Assembly: GCF_910589235.1 (NCBI RefSeq)
Contig: NC_060974.1
Span: forward strand, 2,236,003 to 2,300,002
DNA: 64,000 bases
Reading direction: 5' to 3'
DNA from: Vespa crabro
Lineage: Eukaryota; Arthropoda; Insecta; Hymenoptera; Vespidae
In this document: piece by piece, positions 25,281 to 36,815 of the stretch
How the letters are laid out: each line of letters opens with the position of its first letter
Position numbering within the stretch: the first letter of the stretch is position 1
Notes under the pieces: generated by a model
Seen by the model: the letters and a program-made list of their open reading frames with translations, nothing else
The model's database searches: none
What the model was told of the DNA's origin: nothing
Translations under genes and position numbers: made by a program

Positions 25281-26851
25281 TCAGCAGCACCCAGACTTAG
25301 ACGACTCAATAGGACGTCCATGTTCTATCTTAACCTTGTTTGCTGGATCACTTGCTCCACTCGAGGGTGGTCCTACTCTACTTTTAATTTCTGCAGCCAT
25401 TGTCATAAATGCTTGTTCTACATTCAAAGCATTTTTTGCAGATGTTTCTAAGAATGGAATACCAAGTTGATCTGCATATTCCTAAAGAAATATATAGAAG
25501 AAAACAGAATAAAATAATCAAATAAAATAAAATAGTATAGATAGACACAACATGATAGTGTGCTTGTACCTTAGCTGTAGTATAATCAACTACTTTTTTA
25601 GTATGAAGATCACATTTGTTTCCAACCAGAAGTTTATTGACATTATCACAGGCATAACGATCAATTTCTTCCAACCATTGTTTGACATTATTAAAGGTAT
25701 CTTGATCTGTGCAATCATAAACAACAATAATACCATGCGCACCTCTGTAATAAGAACTCGTAATTGTCCTAAATCTTTCTTGACCCGCTGTATCCCAGAT
25801 TTGCAATTTGATTGTTTTTCCATCTAAATCAATTGTTCGTATTTTAAAGTCTACACCAATAGTACTGATGTAACTTTCTGTGTACGTATCATCAGCAAAA
25901 CGTAATAGCAAACACGATTTTCCAACTCCAGAATCTCCAATTAACAATAATTTGAACAAATAATCACTGAAATAAAATTATATAAAATTTTTTAAATAAA
26001 ATTTTATAGAATTATACATAATAATTTATTACATTTCTATTACTATTATAATATATAAATAATCCATGTAACACAGATAATTAAATTCTCTTCCTTTATA
26101 TTTCTATGAATCTTAAATATGATTATATTACAAATGATATATTTGTTAAAAAATTTACCTACAATATATCTTATGTATTGAAAATATATATGAATAAAAT
26201 GAGAAAAGTATCATTATATTTTGGAAAAATTAAAAAAAAAAAAAAATATAATTTCGAACCTGTATTAAATAGATATTTAATAACAGATGTTCATTACATA
26301 AAATATAAATAGCTTCATTGTTCCAATCAGTTAACTTTTATTGTTTAACGTTATTCAATATGTGCTTATTAAGATTACATATGTTTTTAACATATACATC
26401 TTAATATTGAACTATTTTAAATTTGTCAAACTAATAAAATAATTCATGATATTTTATTTGTACATCATAGCTGTACAAATGTTTACTTGTAATATCATTT
26501 TTCATATTGATAAATTTAATTTTGTTAATTTTTTATTTTAATACAACAAAAGAAAGCTATATGTAAACGTATGAGAATGAACTTCTAAAATGGGGACGGT
26601 GGAAGGAGGAGGGAGAAGAGGGGAGAGGTGGATCTGTCAGACAGTTCAGCTTGAATCCTTTTAGATGATTAGACAAAAGAAAACTATATTACGTAGAATT
26701 GTTTTCATTAGTTTCGTCAAATCGTTTATCATCGCGATCAAAAAGAGAGAAAAATAAATGGGTTAAGATAGAAAAATTGCAAGGAAGATATCTGTCTACG
26801 ATGTCTACGTAGAAAGAAGTTTACTTACTATTCAGGATTCATCGTGGACAT
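25281..26851 (-). CDS. Rab1: Small GTPase Rab1
   Basis: Three exons, 5' to 3': 26829-26851, 25570-25966 and 25281-25481. They give 206 aa. The start MSTMNPEYDYL is the conserved Rab1 N-terminus and is separated from the body by an 862-bp intron. GTPase motifs are GDSGVGKS (P-loop), the switch I Thr in STIGVDF, WDTAGQE (switch II), GNKCD and ETSAK. The C-terminal CC (KSGCC) is the geranylgeranylation site. Rab1 drives ER-to-Golgi vesicle tethering; this is family knowledge. Length and sequence match the Rab1A/B class far better than Rab8 or Rab35. Two TGACGT cores lie upstream of the start codon. Confidence 0.97.
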
Positions 26852-27433
26852 GCTATGTCGATATAATACGTTCACTGATATTCGTATGTATTTTTCACCT
26901 CAAATCTATAAACGATTCACGTTAAAACGATACAACCTCACGAAAAGCAAATCTACAGATTCACTAATCACGTTCTTTAATGCGAAAGAACTGTAACAAT
27001 GGCGGTCGTAGCAACTCCTCCCAACGAACGAATGAGACGACCACCATTGACGTAATGCCAGAATGGCAGCAGGTGCTGTTTCACTCCCTCTACTTGACGG
27101 GAACCGAGCAACTTTAGAAAAACATGACGTCTGCGCATAATTCCCCTCTCATTGCTTCTTCGTTTATATCTTTTCTTTTTTTTTTTTTTTTTTTTTTTTT
27201 ACTTCAATTTTTTATCTTCGTTTCTTTATACGATAGTTTCTTTATACGATTCTATTGGTAGCTATAAATATTAATTAATTTTGTATTTTTGTTTTTTATT
27301 TCTTTTTTTTTCTTTCTTTTAGGAAAAGTTCTATTGTCCAAAGCAAGCATACAAATGAAATTATCAGCAAAAGTATACAGACTTGAAAATAAAAATTATA
27401 TCTGTGTTTTTATTATTTATTAATAAAAATATG

Positions 27434-27481
<48 letters not shown>

Positions 27482-28086
27482 ATATATATCAAATATACAC
27501 ACATATCGTTTCTCTTTTCTTTAATCATCCTTTACCTTTAAATCCATTTGAATTATTTCATTGGCGTAAAAACAATTATGGCTACTTTCCATCAAATTAT
27601 CACAAGCCAATCGGCGATCATCATATATATTTATTATTTATATATCGATTTTTTTATTTTCAATTTCAAATTATATTTTACATATTCTATAAAATTACGT
27701 TTGTTAAAATAAAATTTTTTAAATATTTTGTTATATATTAATTTTTATTTAGTATACAACGAACTGTTTCTAGGATCGAGTTCATGTCATACATTCAAGA
27801 TGGGTGACTCGATGACTCTGTTATAATATATTGCAATATGATTTTATAATACTCGGTGTAGTCCATTTAAATCGTGTTATAGTTTAAATTTCTAAGTGTT
27901 TGTAAATATAATAGTCCTTTAAATAAGTTATCTTTTAAATGTTGATAGTAGTACTAATATGTATTTAATACTAATATATCAATGAAAAAAGTTGATATTA
28001 TTTATCTAGAGAATCAGTCTTGAAGCTGTCAGAGACTGTAATGATAGAATTTTCTTTATTTTTACAAGTATTAAAGGTTATCTTTA
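26852..28086. other. Divergent intergenic region (Rab1 / PIG-H)
   Basis: A GC-rich island at about 26990-27165 is the likely Rab1 promoter; it contains TGACGTAA (27048-27055) and TGACGTCT (27125-27132). Beyond it are a poly-T run (about 27176-27200) and an (AT)n tract (about 27434-27479). The rest is AT-rich and should include the PIG-H 5' UTR. Confidence 0.55.
27048..27132. promoter_or_regulatory. Two CRE/UPRE-like TGACGT cores upstream of Rab1
   Basis: TGACGTAA at 27048-27055 and TGACGTCT at 27125-27132, about 200-280 bp upstream of the Rab1 start codon, in the only GC-rich stretch nearby. Cores of this type bind CREB/ATF and XBP1/ATF6 factors. Regulation of a secretory-pathway gene by them is plausible but inferred. 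Confidence 0.35.
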
Positions 28087-28866
28087 ATGTCATTAAAATA
28101 TTCACAAGCAGTTGACACATCAAAGGTTCCTTTTAGAAATGTAGATGGAAAGAAACTAGGATTAAGCGAAGGCTGTTCAAGCCCAAACTTTGAATCCTAT
28201 GGTGTTATAAAGTTTATATTACACAACGATGAACCAGTAAATATTATTGCCAGCGTTTTATCACTTTTCTGCATAACATTACTGTTGTGGATTATATTTG
28301 ATAGCCTTGTATCTTCTCTTTTATCTACTTTTACTTTGATATTATACTGCAAATATTACTTTACTTCTACAAAGAAAGGTTTATCTTATTATAGAATTTC
28401 TTATACGAATATAACTTCTTATATATTAAATATTTTATTAAATATTTCTTTTGATTTATTCAGATATATTATTAATAGTGCCGTCAATCGGTATACATAT
28501 TACTATAGAGAAAACATTTGCTGGTTTTAATTCATATACATTTTTACCTTGGGATACAATAGAAGATTTATTTATCAATGAAGTAATTATAAGAGTAAGT
28601 GAAATAAATAAGTTATAGAGAGAGAGAAAGTGTGTGTGTGAGAAAGTGCGCGCGCACGCGTATATAAAAAATGAAAGATATATTATTTTCAGCAAAGAGT
28701 CTTGTATTATTTGACATTTATAGTGAAGGAATCAATTAATGGTAGAAATCAAATAAGATTGGTTCCTTTATTCCAAGATCTTTTACCTGAGAGAAAATGC
28801 CTGGAGTACATATACATAAAATTAGCGAATTTGATTGGCTTGAACAACAAGAAGGATCTACATTAA
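28087..28866 (+). CDS. PIGH: GPI-GlcNAc transferase subunit PIG-H
   Basis: Three exons (28087-28378, 28464-28594, 28693-28866) give 198 aa; human PIGH is 188. Residues about 55-90 form a hydrophobic membrane hairpin. The PIG-H domain follows: an ILLIVPSIGIHI strand, FINEVIIR, RVLYYLTFIVK and LVPLFQ. It then ends with LPERKCLEYIY, aligning with the conserved D/K-C-L-x-x-IY tail. PIG-H is part of the ER complex that adds GlcNAc to phosphatidylinositol, the first step of GPI-anchor synthesis; this is family knowledge. The last 70 nt of the CDS overlap, in another frame, the start of the next ORF on the same strand. In intron 2 a run (CG-rich, then TATATAAA at 28661) could be an internal promoter. 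Confidence 0.9.
28661..28668 (+). promoter_or_regulatory. Candidate TATA box for the downstream ORF
   Basis: TATATAAA follows a GC-rich alternating tract (TGCGCGCGCACGCG) inside PIG-H intron 2. It sits about 130 bp upstream of the second ORF's ATG at 28797. TATA-like strings are frequent in AT-rich DNA, so this is only suggestive. Confidence 0.25.
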
Positions 28867-31850
28867 CTGTACCTGGGTCTTATTGGCTATGTTATAAAAA
28901 TAATATTTATAAATTCACTTTTAAGTATCATCGTACAATTAGGTAATATATTACATGGCTTCTTGACATAAATTATATTTTATGTATATTTACTTATTTT
29001 ATTTTAGGAATTCTAAGGAATTTATCTATGGAAAGGAATTAATGAAAATAATCAGAAGAATTATAAAAAGTCAACCATGTCAAGGGCAACAGTTTCGTAC
29101 AAAACATATTCTTGTAACATACAGTATCCTTTGTATAATTTGTAAAAAAAAAATATATATATTTAAAAGATAAAATTAATTTTACAAGAATATCAGATAT
29201 TTTAAATTAAATCCAAGATTATTTCTCACAATCTTTGCGTTATAATTAAAAAAAATATATATATATGTTTCTTTAATAGTTACTTCTAGATCATACATCA
29301 TGGACACGCCAGGATAAAATGTTTGCCATTCTTAAATTTCAAAAACATACAGAAGCTGCTACAGTTTCACGAGCAATTGTACTTACTGTAAAAATTTTTA
29401 AAGATGAAAGCTATATGCCAGATGGTATGATTATTTATTCAGAAACTGAACCAAAACCAATTAAATCTTTAAACCGTACTAGCAAAGATAATGGAAGAAA
29501 AAATATAGAAAGTGAATGTAAGGTAGATACAAAAACTTCAAATCTTGATGAATTAAGAATTAATACTACGGATACAAATAAGCATGTAAATAATTTAAGT
29601 TTATATCATGATCAAAATAATTTGACTTTATCAAGTGTAAACAATGAAAACATAACAGATGAAGACAATATAATAAAATGTAATAGGAAATCTTCATCGA
29701 ATGTTTCTTTAATAAATGAATCGGTAAATTTAGAAAATAAAGATGCATATAAAAACAAAAACTGTTCGATATCATTTAAGAAAAGAGAAACAGAAAAGAA
29801 TGAATATCAAAATAGTATAGAGAAATCATCTTTATCAAATAAGATCGAATTCCAAGAAATAATGCAACATGAAGAAATTGAATTACAACAAATGAACGAT
29901 AACTCGTCAAATAATATAATAAATTCAAACGATGAAGGCGTTATAGATTCTGTGAATTTACCATATCAATATCTCATCGAAAAAGAAATAGAAAATGCAA
30001 AAAAGAAAGTTGTTCGTATTTCTTTGTTAAATGTTAATAAATCGATTTCAATAATTGCAAATCAAGAATTGAATGCAGATTCTACAACAAAATCTGAAAA
30101 TAAGCATATTAAAAAAGGAATGAAAGAAAACAATGGAAATAATAAGAATTACATAAAACATAAAGTTTCTGAAACAGGACAGAGTAATGAAGAGCAATGT
30201 ACAAAATCTACAAAATATCTTTCAGCAAGTTCGAAAGAATTGATAAATGATCATGATAAAGCAAATAAAGATCATAGCAAATCTAAAAGAAATGGAGAAT
30301 TGGAAAAAAAAATAGATGATAATACAGTAAAATCCTCCAATATTACTGATTTAATAATGAAAGGTCGTATGTTTATGATTCAACAGGATCAAGACATTGT
30401 ATCAGTTGTAGAACAAAAAACAAAATCAGATATAGATGAAGTTTTAGAAAATTCAGAAAAATTCGAAACTAAGGAGGGAGAGAAATGTTTATTAAATTCT
30501 AGTTTATTGAAATTGGAAAATTTGATAACAATGATTGAAGTGCCAAAAGAAAGTATTAAAAGTAATAATGAGAGTAAAATTACAATAAATAATAATTTAT
30601 CCTTAAATTCAATATTTATAACAAAAGATTCTATTAATGATCAGCACATAGAGGTACCAATAAACGTGATGGATTCGTCCACATTTATTAATTCACAAAA
30701 TATTGCTACATCAAGCAAGTCGTTTATTCATAATGAAGAACATGAATCAAATATGAAAAATATTGTTATATGTGATGCAACAACAAAATGTAAAGAAAAT
30801 GTATTAGAAAATATTGAAGGTGAAAAAGATATTACTTCCGAGATGCAATATTGGAATAACGAGTCTACAAATCTTTTTGAAGAAACATCAAATTCTTGTA
30901 AAAGACTTGATATAAAAGATCATTTAATAACGAATGTTGAACATGATTTAACTGTTTCTGAAGATCATATAAATAGTAACAAATCTAAAGGTATAGAAGC
31001 TACTAATAATTGCAATATTATTTCGAACAATGTTTCAAATGTTCCAAGAATAATTTCAAGTCAAATTATAACAATAGATGAAATGCCATTAGCATTACAA
31101 AATATTGTCAAAGAAAAATTATCGAAACGTAATACATCTATAAATCATAAATCAAATTTGCACGATAGTTCATCACATATTACAAGATTAACTTCATCTA
31201 ATAAGTCAGCAGTACTAGATGTAACGAGTAAAGTAGAATTTTTGGAAACAGAATCTTTGTCTAATGTGAAAAAATGTTTGACTCCATCATCTGATAATAT
31301 CGTGACAAAATATAATAATGCATCACTTATATGTTCAAATATTGAAAATACAAAAGAAACAGAAATATCACGTAAAAAAAGAAAAAAATCAAATGATTAT
31401 GATGCAAAGAATCAATCTATTGAAACGGAAAATAATAAAACAATACTATCTACTCAATGCAAAATATATTATCCAAAAAACAAAAGAAGACATAGAAAAA
31501 GAAAAAAACAACAAGATTATAAATACAATACAAAGATGAAAGTAAAAATGATGAAAATGTCAACTCATACGTCTGACGCAGTTAAAACAAAAAATTCTAC
31601 TTTACCAAACAAATTACAAGACATTACAGAAGAATTTTATCAGGATTTAATGCAACATGGTAAACATAGTAATAGTACTTTTGATCAAAAAGCTTTGAGG
31701 CATACAAGATCATTATATTTACAAACAGATATAAAAAATGAGGATAAACGCATAGAGATGTTAAAGTTTATAGAAGATATTACAAGAGGCGTCAAAGTTG
31801 TTGTAAAACGTATGAGTATAAAAAAATATTATCAGTATTTTAGGAAATAA
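28797..31850 (+). CDS. Unrecognised 940-aa nuclear-type protein overlapping PIG-H
   Basis: Three exons (28797-28942, 29008-29123, 29290-31850) join in phase to 940 codons. The ATG is the first in its frame and an in-frame TGA lies two codons upstream at 28788, so this is a discrete start rather than a continuation of PIG-H. Residues 1 to about 140 look folded (SYWLCYKNN, KFTFKYHR, FAILKFQKH, SRAIVLTVKIF). The rest is Asn/Ser/Lys/Glu-rich and probably disordered. Basic clusters near residues 780-785 (RKKRKK) and 815-826 (NKRRHRKRKK) look like nuclear localisation signals. A short ordered-looking tail follows (VKVVVKRMS). I do not recognise the family. Exon 1 of this ORF shares the PIG-H terminal exon, so the two may lie on one mRNA, or an internal promoter may be used. 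Confidence 0.8.
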
Positions 31851-32057
31851 TTCCTCATTATAGTCTACATAAATTAATAAATTGTATTATATAGTAAAAC
31901 ATCTAAATAATTGCTTAAGTAATATCTATATTAATTGTATTAGAGACTGCTTTCTCTTATATAATATTAATAATAAATTATATTCTATACAAATATACAT
32001 TCTGTATTGCAACGTTTCTTCTTTAATCATAGTTACAAGAAATGAGTGATGACCAAA

Positions 32058-33121
32058 TTACATATGAAACAGTTTATTTATTTCACAAAACTTCTCCTTT
32101 TCAATTTGTTCTACAACCATTTTTAGATTATCAATTTTACTTAACATTTTTTTTAACTGCATACCTTGATGTTTGTATGGCACATTTTGTTTCTTAGACG
32201 CAATATTTAAAAGTGCATTTTGCTCTTCTGTTAGAGGCTGTATATCATGACAAACTTTTATATTTGGTATAACTTTCACCTTCTGTAATGTGCATCATAT
32301 AAAATAAATAAATTTATAACAGTAATTATATTAAAAAGAACATAAATATAGAACATGTTAATTTTAAAAGTAATCATAACCTGTATATCAGTGGTTAATC
32401 TAATACATTTTTCTAATTCTTCAGCACATAATAATGGATAGCGTTCTCGAGCATCACAAACTTCAAACAGTGCATCTTCACATTTTTCTTCTAAGTCATC
32501 TGAAAATGTCTAAGTAAAAATATTCTGTCATATTAAAAAGCGTTATGTATTTAAATGTATTTACTCATTGTTATTAATTTTATTTCGTCTATGCAATTCA
32601 AAAAATAATATTATAGTATATTGATTTATTTGAATAAAAAAATAAAAATATAAACATAAAGCGTTCTATATGTACGATTTCAAATGTCATTAAATATATA
32701 TTTAGGAAGAATTATACAATTTATAGAAAAAATGTTGCCAACTGTATAATTCAAAAGATAACGATATTACATTATAATATTATTATTGAAATATAATTGC
32801 TATTTAAAAAAAAAAAGGAAATATATGAATAAAAGATTGTATATTATAATATTTGAAAATATGGAATGAAACAAATATTTTTTTAATAATAATCAAATAA
32901 ATTATTTTGAAAGATAAAGAATCGTTTATATGTATCGCGGCTCATTTTAAATGTTTTATCTGATGAAATATTTAAAGAAAGCAATAGTTACAAATTTGTT
33001 TTAACAGGTGTATCGTTAAACGGAAATCAATTTTGTTAATACTTCCGTCTATGTGGCAGATTCTGTAATACTTCCAAGTGAATTGCATATTTTCATGTGA
33101 GCTTAAATGTCGTATCGCCAT
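32058..33121 (-). CDS. Small coiled-coil protein, possibly kinetochore NSL1/Mis14-like
   Basis: Three exons, 5' to 3': 32992-33121, 32381-32499 and 32058-32282. They give 157 aa. The middle exon reads DLEEKCEDALFEVCDARERY, then P-L-L and an acidic helix. The R-x-x-YP-x-x-x-x-x-x-I spacing recalls NSL1/Mis14 of the Mis12 kinetochore complex (KRKQYP in human). The last exon is a charged helix (KKMLSKIDNLKMVVEQIEKE) likely to form a coiled coil. The two 3' exons are well supported; the first exon rests only on an open frame, a donor and phase, and has no homology I recognise. If the start is right, its ATG lies 196 bp from the hemomucin ATG on the opposite strand. The NSL1 identity is a weak-similarity inference. 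Confidence 0.45.
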
Positions 33122-33317
33122 TAGTGTTGGAATGCCGTTATCTTGAACGATTGAAGAAACAGTTAGCTAAATTATTCTTTCTTTTTCCTTATTTCATTGG
33201 TATACAAAGAGTATACGAACGAATGTTCTTTCGTGTTTTCACAAAATATATTTGTGGCAATCGTAACTTTATAAAACCCCTTTTAATTTTTTATTTCCTA
33301 TCGTTATCATTCGTGTA

Positions 33318-35554
33318 ATGGGGTATCTTAAATCCATAGGTACTGCTTTTATTTACACAGCTCTTTTATTAGCTGTGATTACATTTTTACCAGGACTTCC
33401 TCCAGATGCTAAGTTTTCAGAATACAGGTACAGTCGTTTATATATACTTTCTATAAACTTTCAATAAACATCTAAGATAAACATATTTTAATAAATATTT
33501 TAGCATAACACCGCCAACTAAGCTAAGTGGAAAATTAAATAATAATCGCATAAATGGGATAGAATTTTTGCATATTGGAAAGTTAAAGGGTCCTGAGTCT
33601 TTTGATTCTTATAATGGAGAATTATATGCCGGCTTACAGGGAGGCTATGTTGTTAAAATCGATGAGAAAGGAATTATACCTTTTGTAAAATTTGGTGGCA
33701 AATGTGGTAAGTTGATAAGTTTTTAATTACCATTTATATTTATATAATTATCAATTACTTTTCTATAAAGTATTAAAACATAATTTTGCTTTTATTTATA
33801 ATTGTGCAAATAATAATTAAATTTATCAAAATTTATAGATGGAATCTTGCAATATTATGAATGTGGTAAAGTGTTGGGTATAAAGTTTGATAAAAAAGGC
33901 AATTTGTATGTTATTGACACTTATTTAGGTATTTTTAAAGTTGATCGAAGTGGAAATTATGAAAAAATTATTGATATATCTAAACGAATAGATAATAAAA
34001 TTCCAAGAATACCTAATAGTTTAGATATAGCAGAAAATGGAGATATATTTTGGACAGATTCTAGCGCAGATTTCCCATTGTATGATGCTGTTTATAGTAT
34101 ATTTATTAATCCATCTGGAAGGTAAAATTTATTTTTTATAATATTTAAAATATTATTTTAATATTTATAATATAAGAAATAAATATATATTCATTTATAT
34201 ACATTTATATTATTATATTATTATTTATTACAGACTTTTTCGATATAATGCAGCTACAAAGACCAATGAAGTATTACTTGAAAATTTGGGATTTTCAAAT
34301 GGAGTGAAATTAAGTAAAGATGAGAGTTTTTTAATTATAGCAGAAACATTAACTTCACGTATTATTAAATACAATTTGAAGGGAGCTAAAGCAGGACAAC
34401 AAGAAATATTGCTCGAAGGTCTTCCTGGCCTCCCTGATAATATACATACTGACAATCATGGTGGCTTCCTAGTTAGTCTATATACTTATGTAGATTCAGA
34501 AAATCCTCAATTAATGCAAATATTAATGCCACATCCATATTTAAGAAAAATGATAGTAAGACTTTTCACATTGATAGAAGCTCCATTTAAATTAATACAG
34601 AATGTTTATCCAAATTTTTACACAGAAAGAATTATTCATGCAATTGGTTCGTTTGAAACAGTAAATGTTTTGGTGGAACCTATATCGGTAATATTGCATT
34701 TGGATTCCAAAGGAAAACTTGTTGATGCTGCATATTTAATAAATGAAGTGAATACTTTAAGTTCTGCTTTTATTCACAAAGGATATCTATGGTTTGGGTC
34801 ACCACATAATGAATATGTAGCTCGAGTACCTTTAAAACAAGTCTTTCCTCATTTAGCACAAAAGGAAAAATTAATGCATCATTCAAATATACAAGATACA
34901 AAGGAACGTCCAAAAACACATAGTACAACGGTAAAACCACAAACTGTAAAGACTCCAACCGTTCAAACATTATCAACAACAGAAAAACCTATAACCAAAA
35001 CTGCAAGAAGTACAGAAACTTCTACTTCAATTGGAACAAGTCCCAAAACATCTACTAATCAGGAAAAAATAGCTACTTCCAAACCAAGTACAACGTCAGT
35101 ACCAAGTACTACTGTCAAACCAAGTACAGCATCAGTACTAAGTACTACTTCCAAACCAAGTACAACGTCAGTACCAAGTACTACTGTCAAACCAAGTACA
35201 GTATCAGTACCAAGTACTACTGTCAAACCAAGTACAACATCAGTACCAAGTACTACTGTTAAACCCAGTATTACATCAAAAACAACTCCAACTCAAAAAG
35301 CAACCACAGGTGCAACTAAGCCTACTGCAAAATCAAATACTGAAACGACTCCAAAATCTAACAATAAGGAAATTAAATCAGAAACAGCGAAAAATAAAGT
35401 AATTTCTGATGTTAAATCAGAAAATATAAAAGAAATAAATTCAAAATCAGAGATAAATAAACGAACAGTTCAAAATAATCAATTTAAAGCTCAAAAGCAA
35501 GAAGATCAAAATACTGAATCTCCTAATATAAATAATAATAACATTCCAAAATAA
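33318..35554 (+). CDS. Hemomucin / adipocyte plasma membrane-associated protein (strictosidine synthase-like)
   Basis: Four exons (33318-33427, 33504-33706, 33839-34121, 34234-35554) give 638 aa. A type II signal-anchor occupies about residues 8-24 (FIYTALLLAVITFLPG). A six-bladed strictosidine-synthase-like propeller follows to about residue 400: LHIGKLKGPESF, IFWTDSS, LPGLPDNI and LWFGSPHN are diagnostic. The C-terminal 200 residues are Thr/Ser/Pro/Lys-rich, with tandem 12-residue units, then an Asn/Lys-rich tail. Propeller plus mucin tail is the Drosophila hemomucin architecture; vertebrate APMAP lacks the tail. Hemomucin is a haemocyte and gut surface glycoprotein; enzymatic activity of this branch is uncertain. 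Confidence 0.92.
35084..35277 (+). repeat. 36-bp tandem repeat encoding mucin units
   Basis: About five copies of a 36-bp unit encoding TTSVPSTTVKPS with small substitutions, inside the hemomucin C-terminal exon. Likely O-glycosylated and length-variable. Confidence 0.85.
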
Positions 35555-35844
35555 AAATTAATATTAAGACATAATTATTTAAAAAGTCAAATAAGGCAGG
35601 GTTGTTGTTTTATATTATGTTTTATGTTTCAAGTTGATTTAATTATAAGATAGAATTTTTATATTTCAAAGTAATGCATATTCAATTCTCTTAAATACAT
35701 TCCATAAAGATTTGTGACACAGTTAATTTTTCATTATAACGGTTCCATTGTAATAATGAGTAAGGCAAAAGATGCTTATATAAATATTTGTTAAAGACTG
35801 TGATTTATATTTAAAAATAAGCATGAAATTATTTTGTTTTACAA

Positions 35845-35911
<67 letters not shown>

Positions 35912-36815
35912 TTAGGCATGTGACCGCAAGATTATGTTCTCGATGTAATAACAAATATAACAAACGATTATGTTCAAAACTATTTGAGATATTAACAAAA
36001 TCTTTTAAATTCTTAAGAATAATTTTAACTTAATTTAACTGTCAAAATGAATGAATTCAAAATGACAGACCTTTCAAAAATTAAACCTTTTATAAAAAAT
36101 TATATACAAATTCGAATTAAATTAAAAAAAATAAATGAACATTGTGCAATAATGTTTACAATAGTATTAGACATTGACGTGAATTACATTGGTCGTGCCT
36201 ATTCTGTGCTCCACACAGAGAAATCTTTATTTATATATTCTGATTCTATTGATCGTATAATAAGGTCAATTAGTTAATAAGACGTAGTTTTAAATGTTTT
36301 GAGATAGTTGAAAATGAATTATCTCAATTAAAAATTTTTTAAGATAATTAAAAATTATAAGAATATGTTTATTTATCGAATGAATTCTTCATTCATCTTT
36401 GATGATATTGATAATTTATTTCTATCTTTATTGTAAAGAAATATGTGGAAATAGAATGCGTTAAAACGTAAAAAGGAAAAATGAAAATAAATTTTCATAT
36501 GTTAATTCATATTTTAATATATCATATAATAAGTATATATACATATAAAAATGAGATATTTTTTCTATGAATTAATTTTAATAAAATTAAGATAATTATT
36601 ACTTTCAATGCTCGACATGTTATATCGTAACTATATATTTCACAATAAAATTATTGTTTGATGTTTATTGATGTTCTTTCAAAGATATATCTTGGATATA
36701 TATTAATAGGGGCATTAATTTTTATTGTATAATATTTATAAACATGATTTACATTTCAAAACTACAATTTTGTTTTGATAAAGTATATAAAATTGAAAAT
36801 ATTGAATAGATCTAT
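35555..36815. other. Intergenic between convergent genes
   Basis: Contains hemomucin and C3orf33-like 3' UTRs and an (AT)n tract at about 35849-35906. An open frame near 36047-36277 has no recognisable motif and I do not call it. Confidence 0.5.

Noticed and set aside
36047..36277. 76-codon + strand frame between hemomucin and the C3orf33-like gene
   Set aside because: AT-driven open frame with no motif; it lies where 3' UTRs are expected.
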